DNA from: Hoeflea_A sp963921345
GTDB taxonomy: Bacteria; Pseudomonadota; Alphaproteobacteria; Rhizobiales; Rhizobiaceae
Assembly (NCBI GenBank): GCA_963921345.3
Contig: CAWUFE020000007.1
Span: 2,232,001 to 2,296,000, forward strand
DNA length: 64,000 nt
Direction: 5' to 3'
Shown piece after piece: positions 60,760 through 64,000 of this stretch. Each line of letters begins with the position of its first letter. Positions within the stretch are counted from its first letter, which is position 1. A program made the translations under genes and the position numbers. The notes under the pieces are model-generated. The model ran no database searches and was not told the origin of the DNA. It saw only the letters and a program-made list of their open reading frames with translations.

Positions 60760-62031
60760 CTAACTGATCTGCGGCGACGGAAGGATCCGGCCGCTGCATT
60801 CGCCAAAACCGATGCGGCAGTCCTCGCCCTGGGCGTAGCCTGTCAGGGTGAGCGTGTCGCCGTCCTCGATGAAGACCCGGGTCTCGCCGGTGTCGAGCGC
60901 CAGCGGCTCCTTGCCGGCCCAGGTGATTTCGAGCAGCGAACCGAAACCGCTGCGGTCCGGTCCGGAAATCGTACCGGAACCGAGCAGGTCGCCGGTGTTC
61001 ATCTTGCAGCCGCCGATCGCGTGATGCGCCAGTTGCTGGGCGGACGAATAATACATGGTGCTGTAGTTGGTCCGGGCAATCGTCGTCGGTCGTTCCGCCC
61101 CGTCGGGCTGCATCAGCACCTCAAGGTCGATGTCGTAGAGCATCGGGCCGTTTTCCTTGAGATAGGGCAGCAGTTCCTTCTCGCGCGCCGGCGTCGAAAC
61201 ACGGAACGAGGCCAGCGCCGCCTTGGTGACGACCCAGGGGCTGATCGAGGTGGCGAACACCTTCGACTGGAACGGCCCCAGCGGTTGGTATTCCCAAGCC
61301 TGAATGTCGCGTGCCGACCAGTCGTTGAGAAGCACATAGCCGAAGATCATGGCGTCGGCCTGATCGACCGTAACCGGTTCGCCCATATCGTTGGGCAGGC
61401 CGACGACGGCGCCCATCTCAAGCTCGATGTCGAGGCGCCGGCAGGGCCCAAAGACCGGAGCATCGGCATCCGGCGGCTTCATCTGACCGAGCGGCCGGCG
61501 GATTTCGGTGCCGCTGACCACTACCGTGGATGCGCGTCCGTTGTAGCCGATCGGGATATGCAGCCAGTTGGGCGGCAGGGCGTTCTCCTTGCCGCGGAAC
61601 ATGGTGCCGACATTCTCGGCATGCTGGCGGCCGGAATAGAAGTCGGTGTATTCGCACACCTGGAACGGCAGGCGTAGTTCGACCTCGTCCATCGGATGCA
61701 GCGCCCGATCCTGCAGGCCGACATTGTCGCGCAGGGCCGGATCGCCACCGTCCTTCAGGAGATCGGTCAGCCGTTCGCGGACCCGGTTCCATACATCCTC
61801 GCCGAGCGCCATGAAGGCGTTGATGCCGTCCTGGTCGAACACGCGGCCGTGGCCGGTCGAGACCAGTCCGGCCTCTTCAAGCAGGGCCAGATCGAGGATC
61901 TGGTCGCCGATTGCCGTACAGCAATGCGGTTCGGAGCCGTTTCTGGTGTAGACCCCGTAGGGAAGGTTGTTCAGCGGGAAATGGGTCGAGGCGCTGTTGG
62001 CGCTCTCCACCCAGGAAGCCGTTCGTTTCAT
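60760..62031 (-). CDS. fahA: Fumarylacetoacetase
   Basis: Splits fumarylacetoacetate to fumarate and acetoacetate, the last step of the homogentisate route. It has 423 residues from ATG 62031 (MKRTASWVESAN). Family motifs: VCEYTDFYSGRQHAENVG (about 125-142, metal Asp), MFRGKENALPPNWLHIPIGY (in pieces), DIELEMGAVVG with metal-binding Glu, and YVLLNDWSARDIQAWEY (about 243-259). It follows hmgA by 25 bp. Confidence 0.95.
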   Translation of the reverse strand: MKRTASWVESANSASTHFPLNNLPYGVYTRNGSEPHCCTAIGDQILDLALLEEAGLVSTGHGRVFDQDGINAFMALGEDVWNRVRERLTDLLKDGGDPALRDNVGLQDRALHPMDEVELRLPFQVCEYTDFYSGRQHAENVGTMFRGKENALPPNWLHIPIGYNGRASTVVVSGTEIRRPLGQMKPPDADAPVFGPCRRLDIELEMGAVVGLPNDMGEPVTVDQADAMIFGYVLLNDWSARDIQAWEYQPLGPFQSKVFATSISPWVVTKAALASFRVSTPAREKELLPYLKENGPMLYDIDLEVLMQPDGAERPTTIARTNYSTMYYSSAQQLAHHAIGGCKMNTGDLLGSGTISGPDRSGFGSLLEITWAGKEPLALDTGETRVFIEDGDTLTLTGYAQGEDCRIGFGECSGRILPSPQIS

Positions 62032-62056
62032 ATTGTACCCCGGATACGCTTGGTTG

Positions 62057-63412
62057 TTACTTGATGCCCGGCGTGCCGTCGAACTTGCGATCGAGGCCCT
62101 CCCAGCAATCGATATAGTCGTCCTGCAGAACCGACAGCCCGGCGGCAAACTCGGTCACCTGCTGCGGATAGCGCGTCTCGAACATGAAGGCCATGGTGTT
62201 GTCGAGCTTCATCGGCGCCAGGTCGCTGTTGGAGGCTTTTTCGAAGCCGAAGGCGTCGGGCCCGTGCGGCAGCATCATGTTGTGCAGGCTCATGCCGCCG
62301 GGCACGAAGCCCTCTTCCTTGGCGTCGTACTGGCCGCAGATCAGCCCCATGAACTCGCTCATGATGTTGCGATGGTACCAGGGCGGCCGGAAGGTGTGCT
62401 CAGCCACCATCCAGCGCGGCGGGAAGATGACGAAATCGATATTGGCAGTTCCCGCCTCTTCCGTCGGCGCCGTCAGAACCGTGAAGATCGACGGATCCGG
62501 GTGGTCGAACAGGATGGCGCCGACCGGCGAATAGGTGCGCAAGTCGTATTTGAACGGCGCGTAATTGCCGTGCCAGGCGACCACGTCGAGCGGGCCGTGA
62601 TCGATGACGGTCTGGTGAAACGTCCCGCACCATTTGACCAGCAACTGACATTCGTTTTCCTTGTCCTCGAAGGCGGCGACCGGCGTCTTGAAATCGCGCG
62701 GATTGGCGAGGCAGTTGGCGCCGATCGGGCCGCGATCCGGCAGCGTGAACTTGGCGCCGTAGTTCTCGCAGACATAACCGCGCGCCTCGCCGTCCAGGCA
62801 GATCGCCTTGAAGATCATGCCGCGCGGGATCAGGCAAATTTCGTTGGGCTCGACGTCGATGATGCCCATTTCGGTGAAGAACCGCATGCGGCCGACCTGC
62901 GGCACGATCAGCAATTCGCCGTCGGCGTTGAAAAAGTAGTCGTCTTCCATGTCGGCGTTGCACAGATAGACATGCGAGGCCATTCCCACCTGGGTCGCCG
63001 TATCGCCGGCCGTCGTGATGGTGCGCATACCGTCGATGAAGGTGGTCCTTTCCGCCGGCATGGGCAGCGGATCCCAACGATACTGACCCAGTGCGAAGGA
63101 CTCCGGCGACGGTGTCGGAGCGCTCAGCCAGAAGTCGTGGCCGACCCGCTCGAATCTCTTCGTGTGCCGGACACTGGGGCGGATCCGGTAGAGCCAGGAG
63201 CGCTCGTTGGTGCCGCGCGGCGCGGTGAAAGGCGATCCGGAGAGCTGCTCCGCGTAGAGGCCGTAATTGCACTTCTGCGGGCTGTTCTGGCCCTGCGGCA
63301 GGGCACCCGGCAGGCTCTCGGTTTCGAAGTCGTTGCCGAAACCGGGCATGTACGAAACGGTGTTGCTGTCCGCCCGGACACCGCTTCCAGGGTTCGCTGC
63401 ATTCTCGAGCAT
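62057..63412 (-). CDS. hmgA: Homogentisate 1,2-dioxygenase
   Basis: Iron(II) ring-cleaving dioxygenase of 451 residues that opens homogentisate to maleylacetoacetate. N-terminal YMPGFGNDFETESLPGALP (about 21-39) is typical. Metal ligands are visible in WYHRNIMSEFMGL (His and Glu, about 350-362) and MMLPHGPDAF (His). First gene of the operon hmgA-fahA-MBL-hydroxylase-DUF2783-maiA. The 164-bp region to the divergent MarR gene holds a GTAACYAT repeat at 63533. Confidence 0.96.
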   Translation of the reverse strand: MLENAANPGSGVRADSNTVSYMPGFGNDFETESLPGALPQGQNSPQKCNYGLYAEQLSGSPFTAPRGTNERSWLYRIRPSVRHTKRFERVGHDFWLSAPTPSPESFALGQYRWDPLPMPAERTTFIDGMRTITTAGDTATQVGMASHVYLCNADMEDDYFFNADGELLIVPQVGRMRFFTEMGIIDVEPNEICLIPRGMIFKAICLDGEARGYVCENYGAKFTLPDRGPIGANCLANPRDFKTPVAAFEDKENECQLLVKWCGTFHQTVIDHGPLDVVAWHGNYAPFKYDLRTYSPVGAILFDHPDPSIFTVLTAPTEEAGTANIDFVIFPPRWMVAEHTFRPPWYHRNIMSEFMGLICGQYDAKEEGFVPGGMSLHNMMLPHGPDAFGFEKASNSDLAPMKLDNTMAFMFETRYPQQVTEFAAGLSVLQDDYIDCWEGLDRKFDGTPGIK

Positions 63413-63532
63413 GGTGAATCTCCTTCACGCCGCAGTCGGCGCGCGGAAACCCGCGGCATCTGCAGCGTTTCGTCATGGTTGCGGTTCCCGCGAAGCTCGG
63501 GCCTCGTCTCTCGAACCTATCTCGTTAAAAAC

Positions 63533-63558
63533 GTAACCATTGATTTTGTAACTATCAA
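63533..63558. promoter_or_regulatory. Direct repeat GTAACYATYRA in the hmgA-marR promoter region
   Basis: GTAACCATTGA (63533-63543) and GTAACTATCAA (63548-63558), 15 bp apart, 19 bp before the MarR start and about 120 bp before hmgA. A possible site for the MarR regulator; the direct-repeat form is unlike the usual MarR palindrome, so confidence is low. Confidence 0.35.
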
Positions 63559-63576
63559 ACGCTAAATCGTGGCGCC

Positions 63577-64000
63577 ATGACCAGTGACGCCGAATTCGAC
63601 CTGGAGCAATTCCTGCCCTACCGCCTCAACCAGGCGGCGGAGGCGGCCAGCCTGGCCTTCCAGGACATCTACCGAAAACGCCACGGCATGACCCGGCCCG
63701 AATGGCGGGTGCTGGCCAATCTCGGGCAGTTCGGATCGATGACCGCTACCGACATCTCGACCCGTGCCAAGATCCACAAGACCAAGGTGTCGCGAGCGGT
63801 GTTCTCGCTGGAAAAGCGTCGCTGGCTGCGGCGTGAGACGGACGAGTACGACCGCCGCGTCGAGCATCTGGAACTGACCCGAAAGGGTCTGGAGGTCTTC
63901 GAGGAACTCGGCCGGGTCGCGCTCGAACAGGATCGCAAGCTCAGCGGCAAGCTGACCCAGAAAGAGCGCGGTCAGTTGCTGACGATCCTCGGAAAGCTGG
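63577..64000 (+). CDS. MarR-family regulator (partial, C-terminus beyond window)
   Basis: The first 141 residues of a MarR-type winged-helix protein: TRPEWRVLANLGQFGSMTATDIS (in pieces), recognition region KIHKTKVSRAVFSLEKRRWL (about 68-87) and wing RRETDEYDRRVEHLELT. The frame is open to the right edge; perhaps 10-20 residues are missing. It is divergent from hmgA and therefore likely the regulator of the homogentisate operon, with an aromatic acid as ligand. Confidence 0.88.
   Translation, partial: MTSDAEFDLEQFLPYRLNQAAEAASLAFQDIYRKRHGMTRPEWRVLANLGQFGSMTATDISTRAKIHKTKVSRAVFSLEKRRWLRRETDEYDRRVEHLELTRKGLEVFEELGRVALEQDRKLSGKLTQKERGQLLTILGKL

Overview
This 64 kb window has high GC content, no IS elements and no RNA genes that I can see. 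It consists of tightly packed catabolic and transport operons with many 4-bp ATGA or GTGA gene overlaps and strong GGGAGG ribosome binding sites. Gene content and style suggest an alphaproteobacterium, most likely Hyphomicrobiales (Rhizobiales) or a relative: many LacI and GntR regulators, seven ABC importers, FrcA-type single-domain sugar ATPases, a DUF2783 protein and a candidate PHO box. I cannot name the species from sequence alone.

Layout. (1) 1-7911: two CUT2-type sugar ABC importers in series on the minus strand, with a divergent LacI repressor at 6892. (2) 7918-14961: a sugar-acid island with a 6-phosphogluconate dehydrogenase, two-gene lactonase operon, a GlcG/HbpS-like protein, L-idonate 5-dehydrogenase, a frameshifted D-2-hydroxyacid dehydrogenase, gluconate 5-dehydrogenase, gluconokinase and a beta-hydroxyacid dehydrogenase. 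These read as L-idonate -> 5-ketogluconate -> gluconate -> 6-phosphogluconate -> ribulose 5-phosphate. (3) 14976-23369: an unknown membrane protein, a cytochrome b561-like protein, a CUT1 importer whose ATPase gene has a stop codon just after its best start, and two tandem LacI regulators. The same 14-bp palindrome (TGTTATCGATAACA) stands at four promoters spread across regions 1-3, which points to one regulon.

(4) 23546-25357: a membrane adenylate cyclase. (5) 25392-33045: a ROK regulator divergent from a PotABCD-like importer, with a glycerophosphodiester phosphodiesterase and an M32 carboxypeptidase; a good PHO-box candidate precedes the importer. (6) 33297-41136: a GntR/FCD regulator with two TTGTATACAA operators, a short-chain dehydrogenase, an AGE/YihS-type isomerase, a third CUT2 importer, a glucarate-dehydratase-like enolase and a lactonase, together an oxidative pathway for an unidentified sugar. 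(7) 41298-45888: a LivKHMGF-type importer.

(8) 46115-57293: a purine nucleotide/nucleoside scavenging region. A secreted 5'-nucleotidase is followed by a LacI repressor with its own operator, a PotABCD-like importer, a nucleoside hydrolase, an adenine deaminase, an M20 amidohydrolase and a phosphoribosyltransferase. (9) 57348-64000: a homogentisate cluster (hmgA, fahA, maiA) that also carries a flavoprotein hydroxylase with a 67-aa DUF2783 partner, resembling two-component 3-hydroxyphenylacetate 6-hydroxylase, plus an MBL-fold protein and a divergent MarR regulator cut by the window edge.

Intergenic gaps never reach 300 bp. The larger ones hold operators, a terminator or intercistronic stem-loops, all listed below.
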